Of a stretch of DNA of 51,353 bases, positions 16,152 to 25,574 are shown piece after piece; the stretch's first letter is position 1, and every line of letters begins with the position of its first letter. Both the position numbers and the translations under genes were made by a program. Below the pieces are notes generated by a model. It was not told where the DNA came from. It ran no database searches and was given only the letters and a program-made list of their open reading frames with translations. The stretch lies in NCBI GenBank assembly GCA_016776605.1, contig JADHTB010000026.1, positions 1 to 51,353 of the forward strand. Reading direction: 5' to 3'. This stretch comes from Alphaproteobacteria bacterium (GTDB taxonomy: Bacteria > Pseudomonadota > Alphaproteobacteria > GCA-2731375).

Positions 16152-16919
16152 ATGACCAATACAGAAACAGTTCTGCCCTCCATGCGGGTTGATGGCCAGG
16201 TGGCCCTGGTCACCGGCGCCGGCCGTGGTATCGGCCGTGGCTGCGCCCTGGCCCTGGCCGAGGCCGGAGCAGAGGTTATCGTCATGAGCCGGACGGAGGA
16301 CGAGATCAAACAGGTTGCGGCGGAAATTGTGGCCAAGGGCGGCACCGCCCGCGCCATCGTCTGCGATGTCACCGATGAGGCGGCTCTGGCCAAGGCCTTC
16401 GATGGTTTGCAGCGTCTGGATATATTGGTCAACAATGCGGGCACCAACATTCCAGGCGGCTTTCTCGAAGCCACGACGGATAGCCTGGATATCATGCTGA
16501 ACCTGAATATCAGGGCGGCATTTCTGGCGGCCCAGGCCGCTGCCCGGATCATGGACCGCCAGGGCAGCGGCGTGATCATCAATCTATCCTCGACCTTCGG
16601 CAAGGTTGGCCGGGCGGGCGCTTCGATCTATTCCGGCACCAAGCATTTCATCGAAGGCTTTACCAAATCCACCGCCCTGGAACTGGCGACCAGAAATATC
16701 CGCGTCGTGGCGGTGGGGCCCACGGCCATCGAAACACCCATGCTGACAGAGCGGTTGAAGGACCCGAAAGTGGAAGCCAGCCTGCGTGGGGGCATTCCCA
16801 TGGGCCGGCTTGGCCAGGTCGGAGATGTGCTTGGCGCCGTGGTTTTCCTGGCCTCGCCGGCGGCGGCTCTGATCACCGGCACCACGATCATGGTCGATGG
16901 CGGCTGGACGGCGCCATAG
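16152..16919 (+). CDS. SDR family oxidoreductase
   Basis: This 255-residue classical short-chain dehydrogenase has a complete motif set: TGAGRGIG near residues 18-25, NNAG near 96-99, a Ser in NLSS and the YSGTK catalytic tetrad part. The PTAIETP stretch follows. It should reduce or oxidise a carbonyl/alcohol with NAD(P)(H). It is the sixth gene of the rightward operon, 11 bp after the ThDP gene, with an AGGAAA ribosome binding site. It may act on a product of the ThDP or thiolase-fold enzyme (inference). In contrast to the SDR at 2475, its active site is intact. Confidence 0.88.
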   Translation: MTNTETVLPSMRVDGQVALVTGAGRGIGRGCALALAEAGAEVIVMSRTEDEIKQVAAEIVAKGGTARAIVCDVTDEAALAKAFDGLQRLDILVNNAGTNIPGGFLEATTDSLDIMLNLNIRAAFLAAQAAARIMDRQGSGVIINLSSTFGKVGRAGASIYSGTKHFIEGFTKSTALELATRNIRVVAVGPTAIETPMLTERLKDPKVEASLRGGIPMGRLGQVGDVLGAVVFLASPAAALITGTTIMVDGGWTAP

Positions 16920-16931
16920 AGGAACATCGTA

Positions 16932-18152
16932 ATGGTATTGAGTACAGAGCGTGTTTTGATCGCCGGCGCCGGGCCGGCAGGATTGAGTGCGGCGGCCTAT
17001 CTGACCCGGCGCGGCATTCCCGTAACGGTTTTCGAGGCCGAGGCGCAATTGCCTGAAAATCTGCGCGCCTCGACCTTTCATCCCCCCACCCTGGACATGC
17101 TGGCCCCCTATGGGGCGAGCCAAAGCCTGATCGACCAGGGCCTGGTGGCGCCGAAATTTCAATTTCGCAGCCGCACCGAAGGCTGTCTGGCTGAGTTCGA
17201 TTTCACTGTTCTGGCCGACGATACGCAGCATCCGTTCCGGGTTCAGTGCGAACAATTCAAGCTGAACCATCTGCTGCATGACTGGCTGCTGGCCCAAGGC
17301 GGCGCGGATGTGCGGTTTGGCCATGCCATCACCGGGCTCAGCCAGGCCGACGATAGCGTGACCGCGTTGATCAAAACCCCCGACGGTGGGGAGGAAGCCT
17401 TCACGGGCCGCTGGTTGATCGGGGCCGAGGGCGCCAACAGCGTCGTGCGCCAGGCCCTGGATATTCCGTTCGAAGGTTTTACCTGGGACGAACGTTTCCT
17501 GGTGGTCTCCACGCCTTATGCGTTCGAGACGGCCATGCCGGATCTGACCCTGGTCAATTATTTCGCCGATCCGGCGCAATGGTTTTTCTTGTTGAAAGTA
17601 CCGGGCCTGTGGCGAGCCATGTTCCCGACCCGACCGGAGGAAACCGAGGCGGAAATCTTTGATCCCGACCGGATCGAGGCGCGCATGCAATGGGCCCACG
17701 CCACGGCAACCCCATACGAGTGTACTCACACCACTTTGTACCGGGTGCATCAACGGGTGGCGGAACGCTATCGCACCCACCGCGCCTTTATTGCCGGTGA
17801 CGCGGCCCACATCAACAATCCCCTGGGCGGCATGGGTATGAACGGCGGCATTCACGACGCCTTCAATCTGGCCGAAAAAATAGCCGCGGTCTGGCATGGA
17901 GAAGGCGGGGGCGAGAGCGACGAGGGCTTGCTTGATCTGTACGAAAAACAGCGCCGGCCCATCGCCCTGGACTACGTCAACAGCCAGACCATTCGCAACA
18001 AGCAGAATTTGGAGGCGAATACGCCGGAGGCGCAACAAATCTTTCGCGACTTCCTGGCCGAGGTTTCTTCCGACCCGCAAAAGACCCACGACTACCTGCT
18101 GCGGACCTCCATGATCGCCAGCCTGCGCGCCGCCGCGAAGATCACCGCATAG
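16932..18152 (+). CDS. FAD-dependent aromatic hydroxylase-like monooxygenase
   Basis: The 406-residue protein belongs to the single-component (class A) flavin monooxygenases. It has the GxGxxG FAD site GAGPAGLSAAAYL (11-23). The DG-like motif is read as IGAEGANSVVRQ (about 160-171), and the GD motif as FIAGDAAHINNPLGGMGMN. It would hydroxylate an aromatic ring with NAD(P)H and O2. It is shorter than the MhpA type (over 500 residues) and lacks their thioredoxin-like tail. It is last in the operon, 12 bp after the SDR, and is followed by a probable terminator. An oxygenase shows that at least this branch is aerobic. Confidence 0.85.
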   Translation: MVLSTERVLIAGAGPAGLSAAAYLTRRGIPVTVFEAEAQLPENLRASTFHPPTLDMLAPYGASQSLIDQGLVAPKFQFRSRTEGCLAEFDFTVLADDTQHPFRVQCEQFKLNHLLHDWLLAQGGADVRFGHAITGLSQADDSVTALIKTPDGGEEAFTGRWLIGAEGANSVVRQALDIPFEGFTWDERFLVVSTPYAFETAMPDLTLVNYFADPAQWFFLLKVPGLWRAMFPTRPEETEAEIFDPDRIEARMQWAHATATPYECTHTTLYRVHQRVAERYRTHRAFIAGDAAHINNPLGGMGMNGGIHDAFNLAEKIAAVWHGEGGGESDEGLLDLYEKQRRPIALDYVNSQTIRNKQNLEANTPEAQQIFRDFLAEVSSDPQKTHDYLLRTSMIASLRAAAKITA

Positions 18153-18186
18153 AAGGGCTTGAATGCGCCGGCAGTGCAATTGAAAA

Positions 18187-18211
18187 CGGCGGCCCAAGGA
18201 CCGCCGCTTTC
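18187..18211 (+). terminator. Probable rho-independent terminator of the catabolic operon
   Basis: CGGCGG (18187-18192) pairs with CCGCCG (18201-18206) around an 8-base loop and is followed by a short T-containing tail (CTTTCG). It begins 35 bp after the stop of the flavin hydroxylase. The T-run is weak. Confidence 0.5.
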
Positions 18212-18242
18212 GCATTTCCACTGACATCGTATGCCAGACCCT

Positions 18243-18303
18243 AGAGCAATTCCGAATTAATGAGAATCGCGAAGCGATTCCAAGTGATTGGAAAAATTAC
18301 TCT
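18243..18303. repeat. Dispersed 61-bp palindromic element, copy 2
   Basis: This is a full-length copy. The outer arms are AGAGCAATT and AATTACTCT (one mismatch in pairing), and the inner stem is AGAATCGC-gaa-GCGATTCC. It lies between two convergent genes. Read leftward, the right end (AATTAC-gaga-GTAATTTTT, about 18293-18311) could also act as a weak terminator for the histone-like gene. Confidence 0.8.
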
Positions 18304-18322
18304 CGTAATTGATAATGTTTGA

Positions 18323-18976
18323 TTAGGCGGCCTTGCGCGAAATCCGGTGTGCCGACACGGTCTTTCTCGCCGGCTTCTTATAGGCAAGAACCTTCCGAGC
18401 GACAGGTTTCTTTGCCGCGGTCTTTTTGGCAACAGTCTTCTTGGCGGCAGGTTTCTTTGCCGTAGTCTTTTTGGCAACAGTCTTCTTGGCGACAGTCTTC
18501 TTGGCGACAGTCTTCTTGGCGACAGGTTTCTTTACGGCGGCCTTCTTGGCAACAGTCTTTTTGGCAACGGCCTTCTTAGCGGCAACCTTTTTTGTCGCGG
18601 CCTTTTTGGCAACAGCCTTCTTGGCGGCAGGTTTTTTCGCGACTGTCTTCTTAGCGACAAGTCTCAGTACGGCGCCCTTTTTGGCAACGGCCTTCTTGGC
18701 GACAACCTTTTTTGCCGTGGCCTTCTTGGCAACAGCCTTCTTGGCGGTGGTCTTTTTTGCGACGGCCTTCTTGGCAACGACCTTCCTGGCGACAACCTTT
18801 TTGGTCGTGGCTTTTTTGGCAACAGGCTTCTTAGCGACGATCTTCTTGGCAACAACCTTCTTAGCGACTGTCTTCTTGGCGACAGGTTTCTTTACGACGG
18901 ACTTCTTAGCAACGGCCTTCTTAGCAACAGGTTTCTTTACGACAGATTTCTTCTTCGTAGCTGTTTTGGTCGCCAT
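18323..18976 (-). CDS. Histone H1-like lysine/alanine-rich protein
   Basis: The 217-residue protein is nearly all lysine, alanine, valine and threonine, arranged as about 40 repeats of the type [10 protein letters not shown]. It ends with a basic [16 protein letters not shown] tail. This resembles bacterial histone H1-like (HctB/AlgP-type) nucleoid proteins, which bind DNA through their disordered Lys tails. I start at the second of two adjacent ATGs because AAAGGAG lies 7 bp upstream of it. The 15-bp coding repeat makes length variation by slippage likely. The gene stands alone between two convergent or unrelated units. Function is inferred from composition only. Confidence 0.8.
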   Translation of the reverse strand: MATKTATKKKSVVKKPVAKKAVAKKSVVKKPVAKKTVAKKVVAKKIVAKKPVAKKATTKKVVARKVVAKKAVAKKTTAKKAVAKKATAKKVVAKKAVAKKGAVLRLVAKKTVAKKPAAKKAVAKKAATKKVAAKKAVAKKTVAKKAAVKKPVAKKTVAKKTVAKKTVAKKTTAKKPAAKKTVAKKTAAKKPVARKVLAYKKPARKTVSAHRISRKAA

Positions 18977-19130
18977 CATCTGGCTCCTTTTAGAAGTTTC
19001 AGCTGGGCGCCTAATCACCCAGACACGTCAAAATTCCTGATACTCCTAACAAAGCAAGCTTAACAAAATGTAACCAAATGCCGAAATGGCGACGCCTTGA
19101 TGGACACGCTGGCCTGCAATAACACCTGTC

Positions 19131-20162
19131 CTATTTACCCAGGCGCTTGGCCTCTTCATCCATCACGATGGCGACCCGGCCTTGCGAGAGGCGGCCCAAC
19201 ACGACGGCCATGGCATCCTGAAAATCGTCCAAGGCAAAGCTGTGGGACACCCTGGGGTTCAGCTTGCCCTCTTCGAACCAGGCGAATAACTGGGTCAGCA
19301 TGGCCAGCATGCGGGGGCCGTATTCGTGGCGCACGTCATCCGGGCTCCAGCCGACGTAATAGCCCATGTTCAGGCCGCAGACGGTGATGTTCTTGACCAG
19401 CAACAGGTTGGCGGGGATTTGCTGGATCGTGCCGCCGGCAAAGCCCACCGGCATGATCCTCCCCTCGGGCGCGATGCAGCGCAGGGATTGTTCGAACACC
19501 TCGCCGCCCACCGGGTCATAGATCGCATTGGCGCCCCGGCCACCGGTGATGGCCAGCACCTGTTCGCGGAACGGCCCGTCGCGGTAGTTGATCACATGGT
19601 CGGCGCCATGGGCCTTGGCGGTGGCCAGCTTTTCCTCTGATCCGGCGGTGGCGATCACCTGGGCGCCAAGAATTTTGCCGATCTCGATGGCGGCAATGCC
19701 GACCCCGCCCGCGCCACCATGCACCAATAATGTCTCGCCCGCCTGTACGTTCAGCAGATGCGGCCAGGTCAGAGCGGCACACGAGGTGCCATAGGAATTG
19801 GTGAAACAGATGGCCCGGTAAAATTCCAGGCTATCGGGCAGAACAAAGGTATTGACCTCGTTGGCCACGACGTCCTCGGCCAGACCGCCCCAGTCCAGCA
19901 CACTGGCGACCCTGTCGCCGACCTTGACCCGCCGTACATCGGCGGCGATTTCGGTGACGATACCGGCAACCTCGGTGCCCGGCACGAAAGGCAGCGGCGG
20001 TTTGCGTTGATAGCGGCCAGAGACCCACAGGCTGATGGCGAAACTGATACCCGCGGCCTGGGTCCTGATGCGCACTTGTCCCGGCGCCAACGTCGGCACC
20101 GGACAATCCACAATCTTCAGATTCTCGAATTCGGTAAATTCCTTGACCAGAACACCACGCAT
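19131..20162 (-). CDS. NADPH:quinone oxidoreductase-like MDR protein
   Basis: The 343-residue protein is a zinc-independent medium-chain dehydrogenase/reductase of the QOR type. It has the N-terminal GroES-like domain, the PGTEVAGIV motif (about 62-70), and a nucleotide site in LVHGGAGGVGIAAIEIGKILGA (AxxGxxG type). Structural zinc Cys residues are absent. It would reduce quinones or enoyl groups with NADPH. I start at MRGVLVKEF, because the longer frame upstream has no family similarity and AGGGGAA lies before this ATG. It is divergent from the MocA gene with 97 bp between the starts. Confidence 0.88.
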   Translation of the reverse strand: MRGVLVKEFTEFENLKIVDCPVPTLAPGQVRIRTQAAGISFAISLWVSGRYQRKPPLPFVPGTEVAGIVTEIAADVRRVKVGDRVASVLDWGGLAEDVVANEVNTFVLPDSLEFYRAICFTNSYGTSCAALTWPHLLNVQAGETLLVHGGAGGVGIAAIEIGKILGAQVIATAGSEEKLATAKAHGADHVINYRDGPFREQVLAITGGRGANAIYDPVGGEVFEQSLRCIAPEGRIMPVGFAGGTIQQIPANLLLVKNITVCGLNMGYYVGWSPDDVRHEYGPRMLAMLTQLFAWFEEGKLNPRVSHSFALDDFQDAMAVVLGRLSQGRVAIVMDEEAKRLGK

Positions 20163-20259
20163 TTCGCCATTCCCCTGTTTTAACGGCCTGGGAGCTTGCG
20201 CCGCCCGGCCTTGGCTGCATAATCTTACGTTTAGATACAGAGATGGAAAGAGAAGACTG

Positions 20260-21321
20260 ATGGCGAATGAAAAAATCCGGGTCGGCATCATTGGGGCCGG
20301 CGGCAATACGACAAAGCTGCACATACCGGGCCTGCAGGCCCAGGACGGGGTGGAAGTGGTGGCCGTGGCCAATCGGACAGTGGCGTCAGGTCAACGGGTG
20401 GCCGATGAATTCGGTATTCCCGGCGTCACCGCCGATTGGCAGGAGATTGTCGAGGATCTGGAAATCGATGCAGTCTGCATCGGCACCTGGCCCTATATGC
20501 ATGCACCCATGACCATAGCCGCCCTGGATGAGGGCAAGCATGTTTTATGCGAGGCGCGCATGGCCCTGAATTCAGACGAGGCCCATGACATGCTGTCGGC
20601 TTCGCGCCAGTCGCCCCGTTGCATCGCCCAAATCGTGCCCGCGCCCCATACCCTGGCTTTTGATCAAACCATAATCGAAATGATCAGCGCCGGTTACATC
20701 GGCGATCTGATTGCCCTGGATGCCAGGATCGCCGTGGGCAGCGGCTTTCCCAACCCCAGTTCGCCAACCCATTGGCGCCAGGACCGGGATCTGTCGGGCA
20801 ACAACATCATGTCCATGGGCATCTGGTACGAGGCAATGATGCGCTGGGTCGGCCCGATGTCGAATGTCTTCGCCACCGGCCAGGCGGTTGTTTCGCACCG
20901 GAATGATGGTGCCGGCCGGCGGGTTGCCATGACCATTCCCGACCATGTGGACATCATCGGCAAAATGGAACAGGGCGGGCAGATCCGCTTTAACGTCTCT
21001 ACCGTGCTGGGCCATGCCCCGGCGGTGGTGGATGTTTGCCTGTTCGGCACCGACGGCACTCTGCGCCTGCATCAGGCGGGCGGCGACCCCCTGACGCTCT
21101 ATGCCGGCAAACGCGGCGAGGACGGCCTGGCGCCGGTTGCCATAGATACGGCAAAAAAGGGCGCTTGGCGGGTGGAAGAGGAATTCATCAACGCCATTCG
21201 CGGCGTCGAAGCGGTCAGCCATACGGATTTCACCACGGCGGTCAAATACATGGAATGGACGGACGCGGTGACCCTGTCGCTACGATCGGGCCAGTCCATC
21301 GCCCTACCCTTGATGGGCTGA
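20260..21321 (+). CDS. Gfo/Idh/MocA family oxidoreductase
   Basis: The 353-residue protein has an N-terminal Rossmann domain with GIIGAGGNTTKLHIP (9-23) and a C-terminal alpha/beta domain typical of the family. The conserved EKP motif that carries the catalytic Lys is changed to EAR (98-100, in CEARMALN), so ordinary sugar-dehydrogenase chemistry is doubtful. The substrate is unknown. The start at 20260 is preceded by a purine-rich GGAAAGAGAAG. The 3' end overlaps the convergent RND gene by 18 bp. Confidence 0.85.
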   Translation: MANEKIRVGIIGAGGNTTKLHIPGLQAQDGVEVVAVANRTVASGQRVADEFGIPGVTADWQEIVEDLEIDAVCIGTWPYMHAPMTIAALDEGKHVLCEARMALNSDEAHDMLSASRQSPRCIAQIVPAPHTLAFDQTIIEMISAGYIGDLIALDARIAVGSGFPNPSSPTHWRQDRDLSGNNIMSMGIWYEAMMRWVGPMSNVFATGQAVVSHRNDGAGRRVAMTIPDHVDIIGKMEQGGQIRFNVSTVLGHAPAVVDVCLFGTDGTLRLHQAGGDPLTLYAGKRGEDGLAPVAIDTAKKGAWRVEEEFINAIRGVEAVSHTDFTTAVKYMEWTDAVTLSLRSGQSIALPLMG

Positions 21322-24300
21322 TCCCGCCACCTCGTCATCGCGCAAAATTACGTAGATCGCCGGGATTACCAGAACCGTCAGCAGGGTCGAGGACAAAAGA
21401 CCGAACAGCAGGGAAATGGCCAGGCCCTGAAAGATCGGGTCGGCCAGGATGAAGGCGGCGCCGATCATGGCGGTGACCGCGGTCAGAAAGATCGGCTTGA
21501 AGCGGATGGCGCCGGCGGCCAGCAAGGCCTGCCGCAGGGGCACACCCTGCTGCTGGCGTTGGCGGATGAAGTCAATCAGCAGGATCGAATTGCGCACGAT
21601 GATCCCGGCCAGGGCAATGAAACCAATCATCGAGGTGGCCGTGAAAGGCGCCGACAAAAGCCAGTGCCCGCCAACGATGCCAATCAGTGTCAGCGGTATG
21701 GGCACCAGCACCAGCAACGGCACCTTGAAGCCGCCGAACTGGATCACCACCAATAGATAGATGCCCACCATGGCGGCCATGAAGGCGGCGCCCATGTCGC
21801 GGAAGGTGACATAGGTAATTTCCCATTCCCCATCCCACAACAGCACCGGCGCGGCGTCATCCGCTGGCTGGCCGTGCAACGCGATGGTGGGTTTTGGCAG
21901 CTTGCCCCAGTCGTGGTCGTCGATTGCCTGCTGCACCGCCAGCATGCCGTAGATCGGCGCTTCGAAACGGCCGGCCAACTCGGCGGTGACCATCTCGGCA
22001 TAATTGCCGTCGCGGCGGAAGATCGGGAAGGATGCGGTATCCCAACTGACTTTGACCAATTCGCCCAGTTCCACCAGCTTGCCATTGCGGGCCGGCACCG
22101 GCGTGGTCAATAGCCGTTCACTGAGATAACGGTCCGATTTCGGCAGTCCGATGGCAATCTCCATGGGCTCCATCCCGGCGCCGCGATGGGAAAAGCCAAG
22201 GCTGCGGCCGCGCAGCAGGGTAGCGATGGTATCGTAAAGCTCCGCTTCTTCTACCCGATGATATTCCAGGCTTTCCCGGTCCACGGCCAGGCGCAGGCGC
22301 TGGCCCGGCACGCCAAAGCTGTCATCCACATCGACGATGAAATCGATCCCCTCGAACAGACCGCGCAGCTCGGTCGCGACAGCGCGCCGGGTCACGGCGT
22401 CGGGGCCATAAATCTCGGCCAGCAGGGTTGCCAGCACGGGTGGCCCGGGCGGCACCTCGATCACCTTGATATTCGTGCCCTGTGGCATCGCCAGCCCCGC
22501 CAGACGTTGGCGTATGTCCAGGGCAATGGCATGCGAGGCGCGGCCACGGTCGTCCTTGGCCCGCAGATTGATCTGCAACTCGCCTAGATTAGGGGCGGCG
22601 CGCAAATAGCTGTGACGGACCAGACCGTTGAAATTAAACGGCGCGGCGGTGCCGGCATAGGCCTGCATATGCAACAATTCCGGCAGGGAGGCGATGGCGT
22701 CGCCCGCCGCGCGCAATACCCGTTCGCTATCTTCAAGGCTGGCGCCTTCTGGCAGGTCAACCACCACCTGCAATTCACTCTTGTCATCAAAGGGCAGCAG
22801 CTTGACCACCACATCCTGAGTATAAAACAATGTCAGCGAGGCCAGCGTAGCCACGCCAACAATCGTCAAAAACAGCCCGGAACGCCGCCGGCCCGTCAGC
22901 AACGGGCGGCCAACCATCAGAAACAGCCGGCCCAACAGGCCGCCCTGTTCCTCTGCCGACGTTTCCGGTGCCCCCGCCGCGCCGCCGGCGAAGCCCTTAC
23001 GAAACTTCATCATCAGCCACGGCGTCACCGTCAGGGCCATTAACAGGCTTAGAAACATGGCGGACGAGGCAATGGCGGGAATGGGGCTCATATACGGCCC
23101 CATCAGACCGGAAACGAACATCATCGGCAGCAACGCCACAATAATGGTGAAGGTGGCGATGATTGTTGGATTGCCCACCTCGGCCACCGCCGCGATGGCC
23201 ACGGTGACGGCATTGCCTTTATCCGTGCCGCCGGCGCGCCAATGGCGGACGATATTTTCGACAATAACGATGGCGTCGTCGACCAGAATACCGATGGCGA
23301 AGATCAGGGCGAACATCGAGACCCGGTTGATGGTGTAGCCCAGAAACCAGGCCGCCAGAAATGTCAGTAGAATGGTGGTCGGCACCACGAACATGACCAC
23401 CATGCCTTCGCGCCAACCCAGGAACAGGGAGAGCAGGATGACGATGGAAACCGTCGCCGAGAGCAGATGCATCAATAATTCGTCGGCTTTTTGTTTCGCG
23501 GTATCGCCATAGTTTCTGGTGATGATCAGATCGACGCCCGCCGGCAGCTTGCTTTCGGCAATGCGGGTCAGGCGCGCGATGCTGCCATCGGTTATGTCGA
23601 CGGCATTAGCGCCCCGGCGTTTGCCGATCGCCAGACTGACCGCCAATTCTCCCCGCAGCGTACCCCCCAATTTACCCTGGGCATCCATTGCCAAATGCCA
23701 GACCCGCTGTTCGTCCTGGCGGCCGCCGGTCACCACCCGCGCGACGTCCTTCAAATAAACCGGACGGCCGTCAATGCTGGTCAACAGCAACAATTCCACA
23801 TCGGCGCTGCTACGCAAGGTTTCGCCCACGATTACCGGCAGGGTTTGGCCCGACTGCCGTACGCTGCCGCTGAGAAAGGCGCGGTTGGCATTCTCCAGCT
23901 TCTCCACCAATTGGTTCAGGGTAATGCCTTCAAGGGCCAGGCGCTCCGGGTCCGGCTCGATACGCATCTGTGCCGGGCGCCCGCCGACGATGTAGGTCAG
24001 ACCGACGTCGGTCTGCCGGGTCAACTGGTGCTGCAATTCTTCCGCCAGATCATAGAGCGCGACATCGCTGACGCGGCCCGGATTTCCGGGCTTGGCGGCC
24101 AGAGTCACCACCAGAACGGCGACGTCTTCGATGCCGCGGCCAACGATCAATGGTTCGGGAATACCCAACGGGATGCGGTTCAAGTTGCCACGAATTTCAC
24201 TATGCACCCGAACGATGGCGTCGTCCGGGTCGTGCCCCACCTTGAAACGTACCGCCAGGGTGACCTGATCGTCGAATGATTGCGAATAGACATGCTCGAC

Positions 24301-24543
24301 GCCGTCGATGCCCTTGAGAATATCCTCCAGCGGCTCGGTGACCAGTTCCACCACGTCGTCCGCTTTCAGGCCATCGGCGCGGATCAGAATATCTACGATG
24401 GGGACGCTGATTTGTGGTTCTTCCTCGCGCGGCAGCACGTACAGCGCGACGCTCCCCAGCACGATCGAGGCGATCAGCAGCAACGGCGTCAATGGCGAGG
24501 CAATAAAGACCCGCGCAATATGGCCGGAAATGCCCAGTTTCAT
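21304..24543 (-). CDS. RND family efflux permease
   Basis: The 1079-residue protein has the normal RND length. It has an N-terminal helix, a large periplasmic loop, helices 2-6 starting near residue 340, a second loop from about 570, and helices 8-12 at the C-terminus. The helix-4 region GILVDDAIVIVEN holds the paired Asp residues of the proton relay. It should drive export of a substrate through a tripartite pump with the adaptor gene upstream, which it overlaps by 4 bp (ATGA). No outer-membrane TolC-like gene is present. The linked SqrR/BigR-like regulator suggests a role in sulfur-species stress, which is inference. Confidence 0.9.
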   Translation of the reverse strand: MKLGISGHIARVFIASPLTPLLLIASIVLGSVALYVLPREEEPQISVPIVDILIRADGLKADDVVELVTEPLEDILKGIDGVEHVYSQSFDDQVTLAVRFKVGHDPDDAIVRVHSEIRGNLNRIPLGIPEPLIVGRGIEDVAVLVVTLAAKPGNPGRVSDVALYDLAEELQHQLTRQTDVGLTYIVGGRPAQMRIEPDPERLALEGITLNQLVEKLENANRAFLSGSVRQSGQTLPVIVGETLRSSADVELLLLTSIDGRPVYLKDVARVVTGGRQDEQRVWHLAMDAQGKLGGTLRGELAVSLAIGKRRGANAVDITDGSIARLTRIAESKLPAGVDLIITRNYGDTAKQKADELLMHLLSATVSIVILLSLFLGWREGMVVMFVVPTTILLTFLAAWFLGYTINRVSMFALIFAIGILVDDAIVIVENIVRHWRAGGTDKGNAVTVAIAAVAEVGNPTIIATFTIIVALLPMMFVSGLMGPYMSPIPAIASSAMFLSLLMALTVTPWLMMKFRKGFAGGAAGAPETSAEEQGGLLGRLFLMVGRPLLTGRRRSGLFLTIVGVATLASLTLFYTQDVVVKLLPFDDKSELQVVVDLPEGASLEDSERVLRAAGDAIASLPELLHMQAYAGTAAPFNFNGLVRHSYLRAAPNLGELQINLRAKDDRGRASHAIALDIRQRLAGLAMPQGTNIKVIEVPPGPPVLATLLAEIYGPDAVTRRAVATELRGLFEGIDFIVDVDDSFGVPGQRLRLAVDRESLEYHRVEEAELYDTIATLLRGRSLGFSHRGAGMEPMEIAIGLPKSDRYLSERLLTTPVPARNGKLVELGELVKVSWDTASFPIFRRDGNYAEMVTAELAGRFEAPIYGMLAVQQAIDDHDWGKLPKPTIALHGQPADDAAPVLLWDGEWEITYVTFRDMGAAFMAAMVGIYLLVVIQFGGFKVPLLVLVPIPLTLIGIVGGHWLLSAPFTATSMIGFIALAGIIVRNSILLIDFIRQRQQQGVPLRQALLAAGAIRFKPIFLTAVTAMIGAAFILADPIFQGLAISLLFGLLSSTLLTVLVIPAIYVILRDDEVAGSAHQG

Positions 24544-25511
24544 GGCTGCACCAGGCGGTCACCGCTGCGCAGGCCAGAGAGGATTTCGACCATGCCGTCG
24601 CGGTAGGGTCCGGTCTGCACCACCACGTCCCCGCCAGCCGCCAGACGGATGAAAGAAACGCCCAAACGGGTGCCGACATAATCTTTCGGCACCAGATAGG
24701 TCCAGCGTTTACCGCTGGAGATCCAGACCCGCACCCGTTCACCGACGAAAAAATCGCCCAGGCCCGGCGCATCGACGTCCGCCACCACGCGGCCGTCCTG
24801 GATTTCCGGATAGATCTGGCGAATTCGGCCGGCGCGGTTGGTCTCGGGCGCGGTGTTCTGTCCCCGCGCGCCAACCCTTACAGGATCACTCACATGCACG
24901 AACTTGGCATGCCGTTCCGGCAGACGCAGACGCAGAACATAACGGTTGGCGGCAATCAGGGCGACCTCCTCGCCCGGCGCCACCACGCTGCCGGCAGTTT
25001 TGGAGACCCGTAGAATTCTGCCGCTGGTTGGCGCCAGCACGGCGCCCTCCCGTGCGCGTTGGGTAATCAGGTTCTGTTCCGCCGTCAGCGCCGCCATTTC
25101 CTGGCGCAACACATCCAGGTCGGTCTGCGATTCATCCAATCGGGATTGCGAAACCGCACCCTTTTTGCGTAATTCACCGGCCCGGACCAAATTGGTCCGC
25201 GCCAGTGTCTTACGGGCATTGAGGGATTGCAGCCTGGCGTCGAGCGCCACGGCCTGTAGCTGCAATTTTTCGTCAACCACGACGGCCAACACCTGCCCCT
25301 TTGTGACCAAGTCGCCCTCGTCTATGGACAAATCCCGCAACGTGCCGGCAATGCGGGTGCGGGCATGGGTTTGATCAACAGAGGTGACTTGTCCAAAAAC
25401 CGCCTTCAAATCGTCGACCAGGACGGGCTGGGCGACCAGTTCGGCCGATGCGGGAGCCGCAATGGTAGCAAGTGCCGCGAACAGAAGAAAAGGCACGGTC
25501 GCTTTCAACAT
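24540..25511 (-). CDS. RND pump periplasmic adaptor (membrane fusion protein)
   Basis: The 323-residue protein starts with a Sec signal (MLKATVPFLLFAALATIAAPASA). It continues with half of a lipoyl-like domain, a coiled-coil hairpin (about 85-145, rich in LARTNL, ELRKKG and DLDVLRQEM), the second lipoyl half and a beta-barrel domain. This is the MFP plan that links an RND pump to an outer-membrane channel. The start at 25511 is chosen because GGAG lies 6 bp before it. An in-frame TTG 12 bp further up is part of that ribosome binding site. It is co-transcribed with the pump. Confidence 0.88.
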   Translation of the reverse strand: MLKATVPFLLFAALATIAAPASAELVAQPVLVDDLKAVFGQVTSVDQTHARTRIAGTLRDLSIDEGDLVTKGQVLAVVVDEKLQLQAVALDARLQSLNARKTLARTNLVRAGELRKKGAVSQSRLDESQTDLDVLRQEMAALTAEQNLITQRAREGAVLAPTSGRILRVSKTAGSVVAPGEEVALIAANRYVLRLRLPERHAKFVHVSDPVRVGARGQNTAPETNRAGRIRQIYPEIQDGRVVADVDAPGLGDFFVGERVRVWISSGKRWTYLVPKDYVGTRLGVSFIRLAAGGDVVVQTGPYRDGMVEILSGLRSGDRLVQP

Positions 25512-25574
25512 GACGGTCTCCAAACATCGTGGCAGATAATAACAGCGCCGGGGCGTCGAACCGGGCGGCCGCGG

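Noticed and set aside
18400..18960. CRISPR-like or satellite array
   Set aside because: The 15-bp periodicity has no spacers and is explained by the coding repeats of the histone-like protein.
18426..19040. Long hydrophobic frame on the plus strand through the histone-like gene
   Set aside because: It is the antisense shadow of the Lys/Ala repeats, which read as Phe/Leu/Ala on the other strand.
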